From positions 2,046,001 to 2,110,000 of the forward strand of contig NZ_LN831790.1 of NCBI RefSeq assembly GCF_001013905.1: a DNA stretch of 64,000 nt, given 5' to 3'. Source of the DNA: Streptomyces leeuwenhoekii. GTDB taxonomy: Bacteria > Actinomycetota > Actinomycetes > Streptomycetales > Streptomycetaceae. Of this stretch, positions 19,899 to 29,029 are shown one piece after another. Every line of letters starts with the position of its first letter. Position 1 is the first letter of the stretch. Position numbers and translations under genes: made by a program. The notes under the pieces were generated by a model that made no database searches, was not told the origin of the DNA, and saw only the letters and a list, made by a program, of their open reading frames with translations.

Positions 19899-21272
19899 GT
19901 GACGCCTTCTGCACCCTCTTCCGGCGCCGGCGCGCCCGGCCTCGACATCCCGGCCGTCACGGTGGTGCCCGGCGAGACGGCCATGACCACGGTGACGGTC
20001 CGCAACGACAGCGACATCGTCGAGGCGTACGCCCTGGAGGTCGTCGGCGACTGCGCTTCCTGGGCCACCGTGGAACCGGCGCGGGTCTCCCTGTATCCGG
20101 GCACCTCCGAAACGGTGACGATCCGTCTGGCACCGCCCCGATCGCCGGAGATCCGGGCCGGTGAGGTGGCCCTCGGGGTGCGTGTCCTCCCGGCGGAGCA
20201 CCCCGAGTCCGTACGCGTCCTCGAAACGACCGTGACGGTCGAGGCGTTCCACGAACTGCACACCGAACTGGCCCCCCGCCGACGGCGCGGCTGGCTTCGC
20301 GGCCGCTACCGGCTGGCGGTCCGCAACCTGGGGAACACGCCGGTACGGGTGGGGTTCACCCCCGGCCAGGCCGGTGACGAACTCGGGTTCGCCTTCACCC
20401 CGGCGGAGCGGAGGCTCGAGCCGGGGGAATCGACGGAGGCCGGCCTGCGCGTCCGCCGGGGCGCGCCGGTGTGGTTCGGCGCCCCGGTGGTGTGGCCCTT
20501 CACCGTGGACGCCGCCGAGCGGACCGACGACGAGGAGGAGACGCCGCAGGACCCGACCGCCGTCCGGCCGCCGCTCGACGCGGAGTTCGTCCAGATCCCG
20601 GTCTTCCCGCGGTGGCTGCTCATCGTGCTCGCCGCGCTGATCGCGCTGCTGCTCGCCTGGTTCACCCTGGTGCGTCCCGCCGTGCGCAGCGCCGCCGAGG
20701 AGGCCGCCACCAAGGCCGTCCAGCCCCGGCCCGCACCGGCCGAGGGGGAGGCCGGGCAGAGTCCGGACGCCGGGCGCGGCGCTGGGGCCGGCACCGGGGC
20801 CGGCGGGCAGGAGACCGGCGCGGGCGCCGGCACGGCGACCGGACCGGGCGCGGGCGGCACGGCGACCGGACCGGGCGGTTCCGCCGAGGGGGCGGGCGGC
20901 ACCATCGGCGCCGGCCAGCAGAGTTCGGCCACCATCGACCTGGAGACGTCCACCGGGCGGACCGAGACCGGCACCTATCAGGTGCCCCGGGACAGCGTGT
21001 TCCAGGTGACGGACATCGTCGTCGCCAACTTCCAGGGCGACGAGGGAGTGCTGACCATCAGCTTCGGGGCCCGGAAGATCACCACCATCGCGCTGGAGAC
21101 CTTCCGCAACCAGGACTACCACTGGGTGACCCCCATCAAGATCCCCGAGAACGACACGGTGACCATCGAAGTGACGTGCGAGAAGCCGGGCACACCGGCC
21201 AATGGCCGCCAGGCCCGGGGCTGTCACGAGGTATTGCACGTGAGCGGGGTCTTGAGCCGCACCACGCAATAA
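19899..21272 (+). CDS. cisA: Single-pass membrane protein of the CIS locus (CisA-like)
   Basis: The roughly 457-residue protein has an N-terminal part of two beta-sandwich (COG1470-like) domains (residues 15-210), one transmembrane helix near residues 237-260 (RWLLIVLAALIALLLAWFTL), a Gly/Ala/Thr-rich linker (about 267-343), and a C-terminal beta domain with two cysteines (VTCEKPG and RGCHEV) that could form a disulfide, so it is probably outside. This bitopic layout next to a Streptomyces CIS matches what I recall of CisA, a membrane protein needed for CIS-linked cell death. The match is by architecture and location only. I chose GTG at 19899 because the domain begins just after it. No ribosome site is visible, so the transcript may be leaderless. 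ATG at 19845 is the alternative. Confidence 0.75.
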   Translation: MTPSAPSSGAGAPGLDIPAVTVVPGETAMTTVTVRNDSDIVEAYALEVVGDCASWATVEPARVSLYPGTSETVTIRLAPPRSPEIRAGEVALGVRVLPAEHPESVRVLETTVTVEAFHELHTELAPRRRRGWLRGRYRLAVRNLGNTPVRVGFTPGQAGDELGFAFTPAERRLEPGESTEAGLRVRRGAPVWFGAPVVWPFTVDAAERTDDEEETPQDPTAVRPPLDAEFVQIPVFPRWLLIVLAALIALLLAWFTLVRPAVRSAAEEAATKAVQPRPAPAEGEAGQSPDAGRGAGAGTGAGGQETGAGAGTATGPGAGGTATGPGGSAEGAGGTIGAGQQSSATIDLETSTGRTETGTYQVPRDSVFQVTDIVVANFQGDEGVLTISFGARKITTIALETFRNQDYHWVTPIKIPENDTVTIEVTCEKPGTPANGRQARGCHEVLHVSGVLSRTTQ

Positions 21273-21468
21273 GTCGCGTCTCATCTTTCTCGCACATTTT
21301 CGATCAACTTGAGAATCGCTCGAAAGGCATAGCTCCGCTTCCGTCCGGAAATCGTTAATCCCGGTCCGAAACACACCCCCCGCCGAACCCCCGGCCACCG
21401 TCCGGCGCTCCGCGGCGGCGCGTACGCCTTCGCGCGCGCCCCCTCCGGGCCGGCCGGGCGCACGGATC

Positions 21469-21507
21469 GGCCCCGGGCGCCCCGGTCCTTCCGGGGCTCC
21501 CGGGGCC
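21469..21507. terminator. Bidirectional hairpin terminator
   Basis: A 17-bp stem with one mismatch (21469-21485 with 21491-21507) and a 5-base loop lies between the convergent cisA-like gene (+) and the ferredoxin reductase gene (-). It can terminate both. The preceding 60 bp (21285-21350) are notably AT-richer than the surroundings and contain no gene. Confidence 0.75.
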
Positions 21508-21535
21508 GTGGCCGGGGGCGGCGCGGGGGGCGACT

Positions 21536-22789
21536 TCAGGCGGTGACCGTCTCCCCGAGCCGCGCGACGGCCTCCTCCCAGGTGCCGGGCTCGGCGGCCA
21601 GCGGCCTCAGGGAACGGGCCTGACGGGGCGTCAGGCCGATGCCCAGGACGCCGGTGACGCGGTCCGGGCCACCGTAGAGCGCGGCCAGCCGCAGCGGGTC
21701 CTTGCCCAGGCGCAGCACCTCGGTCCGCACGGCCCCGGCCAGGACGCCGTAGGCGTGCAGCTTCAGGTCGTACTGGTCGGACCAGAAGTACGGGACCGGC
21801 TCGAACGGGCGCCGCTCGCCGAAGCGTTCGCCGTCCAGTTCGGCCAGGAGGTTGCGGGCGGCGGCCAGTCCCTGCTCGCCGGCGTTCATCCGGTGCTCGA
21901 TCCGGATGTGCCGCCCCAGACCGGGGTGGTACCAGCGGGCGACGTCGCCGGCGCCGTAGAGGCCGGGCGCGGCGGCGCAGTAGCGGTCGCAGCCCAGCCC
22001 GTCGGACAGGTCCGGGGCGGTGGGGCCGCGCAGCCAGTCGACGGCCGGTTCGGAGCCGATGGCGACCAGGACGTCGTCGGCCTCCACGAAGGTGCCGTCG
22101 GCCAGTTCCACCCCCCTCGCCCGCCCGCCGTCCACGGCGATCGCGGTGACCGTGCGGCCCGGGTACAGGGTGACGCCGTGGGCGCGGTGGACCTCGGCGA
22201 GCAGTGCGCCGACCTCGCGGCCCAGGACGCGCTCCATGGGCGTGTCCTGGGCGCCGACCAGCGCCACCCGGTGCCCGAGCCCGCGGGCCGCGGCGGCGGC
22301 CTCGGCGCCGAGCACACCGCTGCCCACGACCGCGAGCCGGCGCCCCGGCTCGGCGAGCCGGCGCCGCAGGGCGAGGGCGTCCTGGAGGGTGCGCAGCACG
22401 TGCACGCCCTCGACGCCCTCGGTGCCGGGCAGGGTCCGGGCGCGCACCCCGGTGGCGGCGACGACGCCCGCGCACTCCAGGACGGTCTGCTCGCCGTCGT
22501 CCAGTGTGACGTGGCGCCGCTCCGGGTCGTAGGCGACGGCCCGGGTGCCCAGCCGCAGGTCGAGCCCGAGGGCGGCGAGCCGGCCGGGGTCGCGCAGCGC
22601 GGTGCGCTCGGGCGGCCATGCGCCGGACAGCACCTGCTTGGACAGCGGCGGCCGGTCGTACGGCGGGTGCGGCTCGTCGCCGACGAGGGTGATCAGGCCG
22701 TCCCAGCCCAGGCGGCGCAGCCCCTCGGCCGCGGCGAGTCCGGCCGCCGACGCGCCGATCACGGCGATGCGCTGGCGGGCGGCGCTCAT
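21536..22789 (-). CDS. FAD-dependent ferredoxin reductase
   Basis: The 417-residue flavoprotein should pass electrons from NAD(P)H to the adjacent ferredoxin. It has the FAD-binding dinucleotide fold IAVIGASAAGLAAAEGLRRL at the N-terminus, the PPLSK loop of putidaredoxin-reductase-like enzymes, a second nucleotide-binding fold LAVVGSGVLGAEAAAAARGL near residue 150, and the second FAD motif GLYGAGDVA. The C-terminal domain contains PVPYFWSDQYDLKLHAYG, typical of the family. ATG at 22789 overlaps the ferredoxin stop (ATGA). Gene order P450-ferredoxin-reductase makes a complete electron chain. Confidence 0.93.
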   Translation of the reverse strand: MSAARQRIAVIGASAAGLAAAEGLRRLGWDGLITLVGDEPHPPYDRPPLSKQVLSGAWPPERTALRDPGRLAALGLDLRLGTRAVAYDPERRHVTLDDGEQTVLECAGVVAATGVRARTLPGTEGVEGVHVLRTLQDALALRRRLAEPGRRLAVVGSGVLGAEAAAAARGLGHRVALVGAQDTPMERVLGREVGALLAEVHRAHGVTLYPGRTVTAIAVDGGRARGVELADGTFVEADDVLVAIGSEPAVDWLRGPTAPDLSDGLGCDRYCAAAPGLYGAGDVARWYHPGLGRHIRIEHRMNAGEQGLAAARNLLAELDGERFGERRPFEPVPYFWSDQYDLKLHAYGVLAGAVRTEVLRLGKDPLRLAALYGGPDRVTGVLGIGLTPRQARSLRPLAAEPGTWEEAVARLGETVTA

Positions 22790-22980
22790 TCGTGGACCTG
22801 GATGGCCGCGGCCGGGCAGATGGTGGCGGCGTCACGGACGGCGGCGTGCCGGCCGGCCTCCGGCGTGGCGTCGAGCAGGACGACGATGCCGTCCTCGTCG
22901 CGCTGGTCGAAGACGTCCGGGGCCACCAGGACGCACTGGCCGGCACCGCAGCACTTCGCCTCGTCGACGGTGATGTTCAT
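22786..22980 (-). CDS. [3Fe-4S]-type ferredoxin for cytochrome P450
   Basis: The 64-residue ferredoxin begins MNITVDEAKCCGAGQCVLVA and ends with TICPAAAIQVHE. The cluster motif has three usable cysteines with Ala/Gly at the position of the fourth, the pattern of [3Fe-4S] ferredoxins that serve CYP105-type P450s (Fdx1/SuaB class). ATG at 22980 follows AAGGAG with correct spacing. It lies 68 bp after the P450 gene and overlaps the reductase by 4 bases. Confidence 0.93.
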   Translation of the reverse strand: MNITVDEAKCCGAGQCVLVAPDVFDQRDEDGIVVLLDATPEAGRHAAVRDAATICPAAAIQVHE

Positions 22981-23048
22981 GAGGGGACTCCTTGGTACGA
23001 CGGAAACGACGGAAGGGTGGGGGGTGAGGGGAGGGCGCCGGGCCGCCG

Positions 23049-24272
23049 TCACCAGGTGACCGGCAGGGCGTGGCAGCCGTAGATGACCATGTCGGTGCGG
23101 AAGGGGATCTCCTCCACCGGCACGGCGGGGCGCATCGTCGGGAAGCGGCGCAGCAGCGTGGTGATGACGATCTGGAGCTCGGCCCGGGCCAGGGCCTGGC
23201 CGAGGCACTGGTGGATGCCGTAGCCGAAGGCCACGTGGTGCTGGGCGTTGGGACGGGTGATGTCCAGCCGGCCGGCGTCGGGGAAGACGTCCTCGTCGCG
23301 GTTGGCGGAGGGCACGGCGACGATGACGCCCTCTCCCTTGCGGATGAGCCGTCCGCCGACCTCGACGTCCTCCAGGGCGGCGCGGCGGGGGCCGTTGCGG
23401 ATGATGCTGTGGAAGCGCAGCAGTTCCTCGACGGCGCCGCGGACCAGGGAGGGGTCCTCCCGCAGCCGGCCGGCGGTCTCGGGGTCGAGCATGAGGGACA
23501 GGGCGCTCAGCCCGATCATGTTGGCGGTCGTCTCGTGCCCGGCGACCAGCAGCAGCACCGCGAAGGCGATGAGGTCCTCGTGGGTCAGCTCGCCCCGGGC
23601 GTGCTGCTCGGTGGCGAGCCGGCTGATGATGTCGTCGCCCGGCTCGGCCACCTTGGCGCGCACCAGGCCGTCGATGTAGGCGAGGAGTTCGGCGCGCGCC
23701 GGGCCGCGGTCCTCCTCGCCGGTCTCGCGTGACAGCAGGGTGCCGGTGAGCCGCTGGAAGGTGTCGTGGTCCTCGTAGGGGACACCGAGCAGCAGGCTGA
23801 TGGCGAGCGAGGGCAGCGGCAGCGCGAGGGCCCGGACCAGGTCGACGGGGTGCTCGGAGCGGTCGACGCGCTCCATCTCGTCGCACAGTTCGTCGGTCAG
23901 CCGCTGGAGGGTGGGGCGCAGCGCCTCGACCCGCTTGACCATGAAGTCGCGGGTGACCATGCGGCGCAGCCGGGTGTGCTCCGGCGGGTCCATGCGGATG
24001 AAGCCGCGCGCGGCGTCCGGGCGGGGGCTGCCACCGGTCATGCCGCTGACCGGATAGCCGGGGGTGGAGGTGTCGGAGCTGAAACGCTGGTCGCCGAGGA
24101 TCGCCCGGACGTCCGCGTAGCGCGTGGCGAGCCATGCCCAACTGCCGTCGTCGAGCGCGACCTTGGACAGCGGCTCCTCCAGCCGCAGCCGGGCCAGGCC
24201 CTCGGGCGGGTCGAAGGGACAGCCGGACGGCGGCTCGACGGGCAGCGGGGGGAAGGGTGCCGGGGTGGGCAT
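23049..24272 (-). CDS. Cytochrome P450, CYP105-like
   Basis: The 407-residue soluble bacterial P450 should hydroxylate a small molecule using the two downstream redox proteins. Diagnostic motifs are the I-helix oxygen-binding AGHETT, the K-helix EELLR (ExxR), the PNRDEDVF-like meander (ANRDEDVFPDAGRLDITR) and the heme loop FGYGIHQCLG with the ligand Cys near residue 356. The N-terminus MPTPAPFPPLPVEPPSGCPF is typical of CYP105. ATG at 24272 has AAGGAG upstream. An in-frame extension back to 24323 overlaps the palindrome and is unlikely. The substrate cannot be told from sequence. Xenobiotic or secondary-metabolite substrates are common in this subfamily. Confidence 0.93.
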   Translation of the reverse strand: MPTPAPFPPLPVEPPSGCPFDPPEGLARLRLEEPLSKVALDDGSWAWLATRYADVRAILGDQRFSSDTSTPGYPVSGMTGGSPRPDAARGFIRMDPPEHTRLRRMVTRDFMVKRVEALRPTLQRLTDELCDEMERVDRSEHPVDLVRALALPLPSLAISLLLGVPYEDHDTFQRLTGTLLSRETGEEDRGPARAELLAYIDGLVRAKVAEPGDDIISRLATEQHARGELTHEDLIAFAVLLLVAGHETTANMIGLSALSLMLDPETAGRLREDPSLVRGAVEELLRFHSIIRNGPRRAALEDVEVGGRLIRKGEGVIVAVPSANRDEDVFPDAGRLDITRPNAQHHVAFGYGIHQCLGQALARAELQIVITTLLRRFPTMRPAVPVEEIPFRTDMVIYGCHALPVTW

Positions 24273-24299
24273 GCCGCTCCTTGTGGGGGTAAGGGTTTG

Positions 24300-24315
24300 G
24301 CTAACGATTGTTAGC
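24300..24315 (-). promoter_or_regulatory. Palindromic operator in the P450 leader
   Basis: GCTAAC-4-GTTAGC, a perfect 6+6 inverted repeat in an AT-rich island, lies 28 bp upstream of the P450 start. Its size and symmetry suit a TetR-family dimer, and a TetR gene is the next gene upstream. The rest of the 374-bp gap (24273-24646) is GC-rich and shows no gene. Confidence 0.6.
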
Positions 24316-24646
24316 TTACACATGTATCCCTAAGGCGGCGGCACCCCCGCCCCGGTGAAGAAAGCGTGAAATCCGGTCTACGGTGCGGAAGTTGGGCATC
24401 GCGGGCGATCGCCCGGTGGGGCCGCCGAGCGGTGCGGACCGCTCCGGCCCATGACACGGCACCCGGTGCGGAGAGAGCGAACGGCGGAGCCGGGGGGCCG
24501 ACGGGCGAGGCGGGGAGGGCCGGGCGACGGAGGCGGGCGCGGCCCGGTGACCGGCGACGGGCCGGACAACGGAGACGCAGGAGTGGCACGACACGGTGGG
24601 CCACGGGCCCTCGCCGCACGGTCGAGCGCGGTGCGGCGGAACCGGC

Positions 24647-25303
24647 TCAGCGCTCCAGCAGCAGGCTCAGCAGCTCGTCCACGAACCGGTCCAGCCGGGC
24701 GGGGTCCTTCTGGCGGGGCATGACCTGCCAGAGCGTGATCCGCCCGTGCAGCGAGCACCACAGGAGGTACGGTGCCTCCGCGCGCGTCCCCCGCACCCGC
24801 CACCCGGCGTCCTCGCACCGCTCCAGCGCCTGGGCCAGGGAGCGCAGCAGCAGCCCGGCGGGATGCCCGTGGAGGCGTTCGTCCGTGACGGGGGTCTGCC
24901 AGGTCTCGCACATCAGGCGGTACTTCGCCGGGTTGGCCACCGCGAAACGGCAGTAGGCGCCGAGCTGGGCGCGAAGCCCGGCCAGCGGGTCGCCTTCGGG
25001 CGCCGACGCGTCGGCCTCGCTCATGACCTCGGCCAGGCGCTCGTAGTGCTCCGCCAGCACCGCCCACACCAGTTCGGTCTTGTCGGAGAAGTGGCGGTAG
25101 ATGCTCGGGGTGGCGATGCCGACCTCTCGGGCCACCGCGCGGAGCGACAGGGCGTCCTCGCTGCCCACCTGCTCCAGGAGGCGGCCGCCGGCCCGCAGGA
25201 TGTCCTCGCGCAGCCGCTCGCCCTGCCCGCGCGGATTGCGCACCCGGGGCGCGCGCTCCGGGGCAGCACCGGCGGCGCGGCTCTGTCCGCCCTGCTCTGC
25301 CAC
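24647..25303 (-). CDS. TetR-family transcriptional regulator
   Basis: The 218-residue repressor has an N-terminal TetR helix-turn-helix (ILRAGGRLLEQVGSEDALSL, then VGIATPSIYRHFSDKTELV) and a C-terminal ligand domain of the WHG type (YCRFAVANPAKYRLMCETWQ). GTG at 25303 is preceded by AGGAGG. It is on the same strand and immediately upstream of the P450-ferredoxin-reductase genes with a 374-bp gap containing a palindrome, so it probably controls that module. The ligand may be the P450 substrate. The spacing argues for two transcripts. Confidence 0.9.
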   Translation of the reverse strand: MAEQGGQSRAAGAAPERAPRVRNPRGQGERLREDILRAGGRLLEQVGSEDALSLRAVAREVGIATPSIYRHFSDKTELVWAVLAEHYERLAEVMSEADASAPEGDPLAGLRAQLGAYCRFAVANPAKYRLMCETWQTPVTDERLHGHPAGLLLRSLAQALERCEDAGWRVRGTRAEAPYLLWCSLHGRITLWQVMPRQKDPARLDRFVDELLSLLLER

Positions 25304-25668
25304 CGCCGTTCACCTCCTGCGCTCCGGCATCTGTCCCGCCCACGGGCACCCGGCGTCGCCGCACCGGCCCGGCGAGGCGGGCGGCGACGCGGAGCACGGG
25401 GTTCACCGGGGCACCACAGCGGTCGAAGACGGGAGCGACCGCACGATACCGACCCGACCGTACACGAAGCCGACCGGCGCACCGCGCGGGCGTACTCCCG
25501 GCCGGGACGCCGGTCCGTGGGGGCCCGGCACCACCGCCCCGCCTCACCCCGCCACGGCGGCACCCGGGCGGCGGACCTGCGGTTACGCGACGGGCGGGCG
25601 GCGCGGCCGGGTCTTCACGCACCGGTGCCGCGACCGGCCGGGGCGCGAGGCGCGCCGCCGTCGATCCG
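25304..25668. other. Intergenic gap upstream of the TetR gene
   Basis: The 365-bp GC-rich stretch lies between the TetR start and the hemE stop. I see no gene and no clean terminator. It should hold the TetR promoter. Confidence 0.4.
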
Positions 25669-26736
25669 TCAGCGGGCCGTCCGGGTGTGGACGTACTCCA
25701 CGAGGCGGGTCAGCGCGTCCGGCTCGGTGGTCGGCAGCACGCCGTGGCCGAGGTTGAAGACGTGGCCCTCCAGACCGGCCGCCGCGTCCAGCACCTCGCG
25801 GGTCTTGGCCTCGACCGCCTCCGGCGAGGAGAACAGGACGGCGGGGTCCAGGTTGCCCTGGAGCGCCTTGCCGGGACCGACCCGCCGGGCGGCCTCGTCG
25901 AGGGGCACGCGCCAGTCGACGCCGACGACATCGGCGCCCGCCTCGCCCATCGGGCCGAGGAGCTCACCGGTGCCCACACCGAAGTGGATGCGCGGCACCC
26001 CGTACCCGGCGACGGCCTCGAAGACCTTCGCCGAGGCGGGCATGACCGAGCGCCGGTAGTCGGCCGGGGCCAGGGCGCCGACCCAGGAGTCGAAGAGCTG
26101 CACCGCGCTCGCGCCGGCCTCGATCTGCACCTTCAGGAAGGCCGCGGTGATGTCGGCGAGACGGTCCAGCAGGTCGGCCCACAGCTGCGGGTCGCCGTAC
26201 ATGAGCGCCTTGGTGTGCTCGTGGTTGCGGGAGGGACCGCCCTCCACCAGATAGCTGGCGAGCGTGAACGGGGCGCCCGCGAAGCCGATGAGCGGGGTGG
26301 CACCGAGCTCGCGGGTGAGCAGACCGATCGCCTCGGTGACGTAGGAGACGTCCTCGGGGGTCAGGTCGCGCAGCCGCGCCAGGTCGGCGCGCGAGCGGAT
26401 CGGGCGCTCGACGACCGGGCCGATGCCGGGCTTGATGTCGAGGTCGACGCCGATCGCCTTGAGCGGGACGACGATGTCGCTGAAGTAGATCGCCGCGTCC
26501 ACACCGTGTCGGCGCACGGGCTGGAGGGTGATCTCGGTGACGAGCTCGGGCCGCATGCAGGACTCGAGCATCGGGATGCCCTCGCGCACCTTGCGGTACT
26601 CCGGCAGGGAGCGCCCGGCCTGCCGCATGAACCACACCGGCGTGTGCGGCACCGGCTCGCGCCGGCACGCCTTGAGGAAGGCGGACTCGTACGTGGCTGT
26701 CGGCTGCTTGCCCGCGGGGCTGTCGTTGGCACTCAC
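25669..26736 (-). CDS. hemE: Uroporphyrinogen decarboxylase
   Basis: The 355-residue enzyme decarboxylates the four acetate groups of uroporphyrinogen III to coproporphyrinogen III in heme biosynthesis. The signatures are [20 protein letters not shown] with its substrate-binding arginines near the N-terminus, the YFSDI segment, [16 protein letters not shown] (family signature 2), and [11 protein letters not shown] and [14 protein letters not shown] near the C-terminus. GTG at 26736 ([11 protein letters not shown]) is chosen because the family starts within 20 residues of it. The upstream open frame has no homology. It is divergent from the DUF3000 gene with 155 bp between them. A heme enzyme (P450) nearby is probably coincidence. 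Confidence 0.97.
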   Translation of the reverse strand: MSANDSPAGKQPTATYESAFLKACRREPVPHTPVWFMRQAGRSLPEYRKVREGIPMLESCMRPELVTEITLQPVRRHGVDAAIYFSDIVVPLKAIGVDLDIKPGIGPVVERPIRSRADLARLRDLTPEDVSYVTEAIGLLTRELGATPLIGFAGAPFTLASYLVEGGPSRNHEHTKALMYGDPQLWADLLDRLADITAAFLKVQIEAGASAVQLFDSWVGALAPADYRRSVMPASAKVFEAVAGYGVPRIHFGVGTGELLGPMGEAGADVVGVDWRVPLDEAARRVGPGKALQGNLDPAVLFSSPEAVEAKTREVLDAAAGLEGHVFNLGHGVLPTTEPDALTRLVEYVHTRTAR

Positions 26737-26891
26737 GACGGAAAGTCTCGCACGTCCCTGTGACAGGCCCGGACCACGGGGCGGCCGGGCGCACGGCGGG
26801 CCGGGCCCGCGCGACGCCCGATCCGGACATCGCGCCCCCACGCGGGTGTCCCTCCCCGCGCCGGGGCCCCGTTCCGCTTAATCTTCCCCGC

Positions 26892-27566
26892 ATGGCTGCG
26901 GCTCAGGGACGAAGGTCGGACGGCGCTGACGGTATGGACGAACCGAAGGAGACCGAGGGGGGCGTCGGGCATGGGGAGGCGGCGCCGCCGCCCTTCAGGG
27001 CAGCCGTCGAGGCGCTGCGGGCCGCGCGGCTGCGCCCGCAGATCGTGGTGGAGCCGACGCGTCCGCCGCAGCGTCTGGCGCCCTACGCGTACGCGCTGGA
27101 GGCCACGGTCGTCGACGGCGACCAGGACCTGGCCGACGGGCGCCTGGTGCTGCTCCACGACCCGGCCGGGCACGAGGCCTGGCGGGGCACGTTCCGGCTG
27201 GTGACCCTGGTGCGCGCGGAGCTGGAGCCGGAGATGGCCGCGGACCCGCTGCTGCCCGAGGTGTGCTGGTCCTGGCTGACCGGCGCGCTCCAGGCGCGCG
27301 GTCTGACGTACGGCGACCCGAGCGGCACCGTCACCCGCGCGAGCTCCCACTACTTCGGGGGCCTCGCCGCGCGCCCGTCCGCGTCGCAGATCGAGATCCG
27401 GGCCTCCTGGACGCCGCGCGAGGGGCTGGGCGGGGCGCCGGACACCGCCGCCCATCTGGCCGCCTGGTGCGACCTGCTGGCCCAGGTCGCGGGTCTGCCG
27501 CCGGCCGGGCCGGGCGACGCCTCGGTGGTGACGCTGCCGCAGCGGCGCGGCCCGCAGTCCCGCTAG
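26892..27566 (+). CDS. DUF3000 protein
   Basis: The 224-residue protein is of the actinobacterial DUF3000 family, usually found divergent from hemE and upstream of RNase D genes. It has a charged N-terminal tail (first 40 residues) and a single folded domain (FRAAVEALRAARLRPQIVVE, PYAYALEATV, VCWSWLTGALQARGLTYG, GTVTRASSHYFGGL, AAHLAAWCDLLAQVAGLPP). Function is not known. ATG at 26892 was chosen over an in-frame ATG 15 codons later and over the 44-residue low-complexity extension upstream. A TAATCT-like -10 lies at about 26879. Confidence 0.85.
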   Translation: MAAAQGRRSDGADGMDEPKETEGGVGHGEAAPPPFRAAVEALRAARLRPQIVVEPTRPPQRLAPYAYALEATVVDGDQDLADGRLVLLHDPAGHEAWRGTFRLVTLVRAELEPEMAADPLLPEVCWSWLTGALQARGLTYGDPSGTVTRASSHYFGGLAARPSASQIEIRASWTPREGLGGAPDTAAHLAAWCDLLAQVAGLPPAGPGDASVVTLPQRRGPQSR

Positions 27567-28265
27567 CGCCCCGCACCCACCGCTCCGACGCCCGAGCCCG
27601 ACCCAGGCCCCGGCCCCGGCCTCACCTTTCTCCTCCCCGGCCCCACGCTCCCCTTCTCCCTTCCCGGCCGGTGCCGCCCCGTCACGCCGGGGCGCCCTGA
27701 GGGCGTCGCCCCCGGCACCACGCGCGCACGGGCACCATCGCGCCCGCCCTCCGGGCAGCCGCTCCGCGCACCGTCCATCGCCGCGCCGCGCCCCCATGCC
27801 GCGCACCGGCCGACACCGCCGCGACGGCACCGACGCGACGGCACCGCCGCGCCGCGCCGCCGCAGCACCCTCCCCTTCTTTCGGCTTCTTCCGATTTCTT
27901 CCGGTTCTCCCGGCGCCCCCGCCTAAGCTCCGCCGCGGGCTCCTCCCCCCGCCCCGGCGCCACCCCGCACCGAAGACTCAGAGCTCGCTCGAACGTCACT
28001 CGCGACCCACTCCACGTCACACCCGAAAATCGCGTCACTTTGTCGATACGGCCACTTTCGGCCGGTTAACGACGCATACCGAAACCGTTCGAGCTTCGAA
28101 TGATCGACAGCGTGTCCGAATTGCTCGGATTGTTACTCACCGGATCGTGATCATTCTCTAAAGGAGGGCGGGTTCGCTGCCGAAGACCACTGTGACCTTG
28201 AAAGCACGGTTCGTCCCGGCTTCTTCCCCCACGAGCCGACCCGTCCCGCACCCCCAGGAGGCCTG
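27567..28265. other. 699-bp intergenic region upstream of the response regulator
   Basis: The first half (27567-27960) is C-rich with long pyrimidine runs and shows no gene. The second half, 28000-28170, is clearly AT-richer, as expected for a promoter region. A perfect anti-Shine-Dalgarno match AAAGGAGGG sits at 28160-28168, but no start codon follows within 15 bases. The first GTG is at 28192 and opens a frame that runs into the response regulator in another phase. Confidence 0.5.
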
Positions 28266-28928
28266 GTGTCCGTTCTCCTCGAGCAGCCCGCAAGCCTGGT
28301 CGCCTACCGCCCGAACAAGCCGACCGCCATGGTGGTCGTGGCCGACCCGCGCGTCCGTTCCACCGTCACCCGCCATCTGTGGGCGCTCGGTGTACGCGAC
28401 GTCATCGAAGCCTCGTCCATCGCGGAGGCTCGTCCCCGCATCGGCAACCCCCGCGACATCTGCGTCGCAGACGTCCACCTTCCCGACGGCTCCGGCCTGA
28501 CCCTGCTGTCGGAGACCCGCGCCGCGGGCTGGCCCAACGGGCTCGCCCTGTCCGCCGCCGACGACATCGGCGCCGTACGCAACGCCCTCGCGGGCGGTGT
28601 GAAGGGCTACGTCGTCACCGGCACCCGCACCAACGTCGGGCTCCCCACCCGGCCGGGCGCCGCCCCCATCGGCGCCGCCGCCGCCCGCCTGCACCGCCGC
28701 CCCCCGGGTGCTCCGAGCCACCCGGGCGGCTACCGCGAGCTCTCCGGCCGCGAGGTCGAGGTGCTGCGGCTGGTGGCGGAGGGCCAATCCAACAAGGCCA
28801 TCGGCGTGTCCATGGGCCTGTCCGCACTGACCGTCAAGAGCCACCTCGCCCGCATCGCCCGCAAGCTGGGCACGGGCGACCGGGCCGGCATGGTCGCGGT
28901 GGCCCTGCGCACCGGCATCATCCACTGA
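28266..28928 (+). CDS. LuxR/NarL-type response regulator (atypical receiver)
   Basis: The 220-residue regulator has an N-terminal receiver-like domain (ADPRVRSTVTRHLWALGVRD; phospho-site region CVADVHLPDGSG) and a C-terminal LuxR helix-turn-helix (LSGREVEVLRLVAEGQSNKA, then SALTVKSHLARIARKLGTGD). The central Asp is kept, but the conserved Lys is missing (GYVVTGT), and only one acidic residue is seen in the pocket, so it may not be phosphorylated normally. A Pro/Ala-rich linker separates the domains. GTG at 28266 has AGGAGG upstream. No kinase is adjacent. It is a conserved neighbour of DUF3000 and RNase D in Streptomyces. Confidence 0.9.
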   Translation: MSVLLEQPASLVAYRPNKPTAMVVVADPRVRSTVTRHLWALGVRDVIEASSIAEARPRIGNPRDICVADVHLPDGSGLTLLSETRAAGWPNGLALSAADDIGAVRNALAGGVKGYVVTGTRTNVGLPTRPGAAPIGAAAARLHRRPPGAPSHPGGYRELSGREVEVLRLVAEGQSNKAIGVSMGLSALTVKSHLARIARKLGTGDRAGMVAVALRTGIIH

Positions 28929-28947
28929 CCATGACCCCCGACCCCGA

Positions 28948-29029
28948 CCCTCCCCCTGCTCTCTCCTCTCTCCTTTCCTCTCCCCTCCCCTCCCCTGCCC
29001 TGCCCTGCCCTTCCCCGCCCTCCCCTTTC
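28948..29029. repeat. Polypyrimidine tract
   Basis: Eighty-two bases on the + strand contain no A and only a few G, made of CT-rich units (CTCTCC, TCCCC, TGCCC repeats). It lies just after the response regulator stop and before the palindrome upstream of RNase D. It could form triplex-type DNA or simply be low-complexity spacer. Confidence 0.8.
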
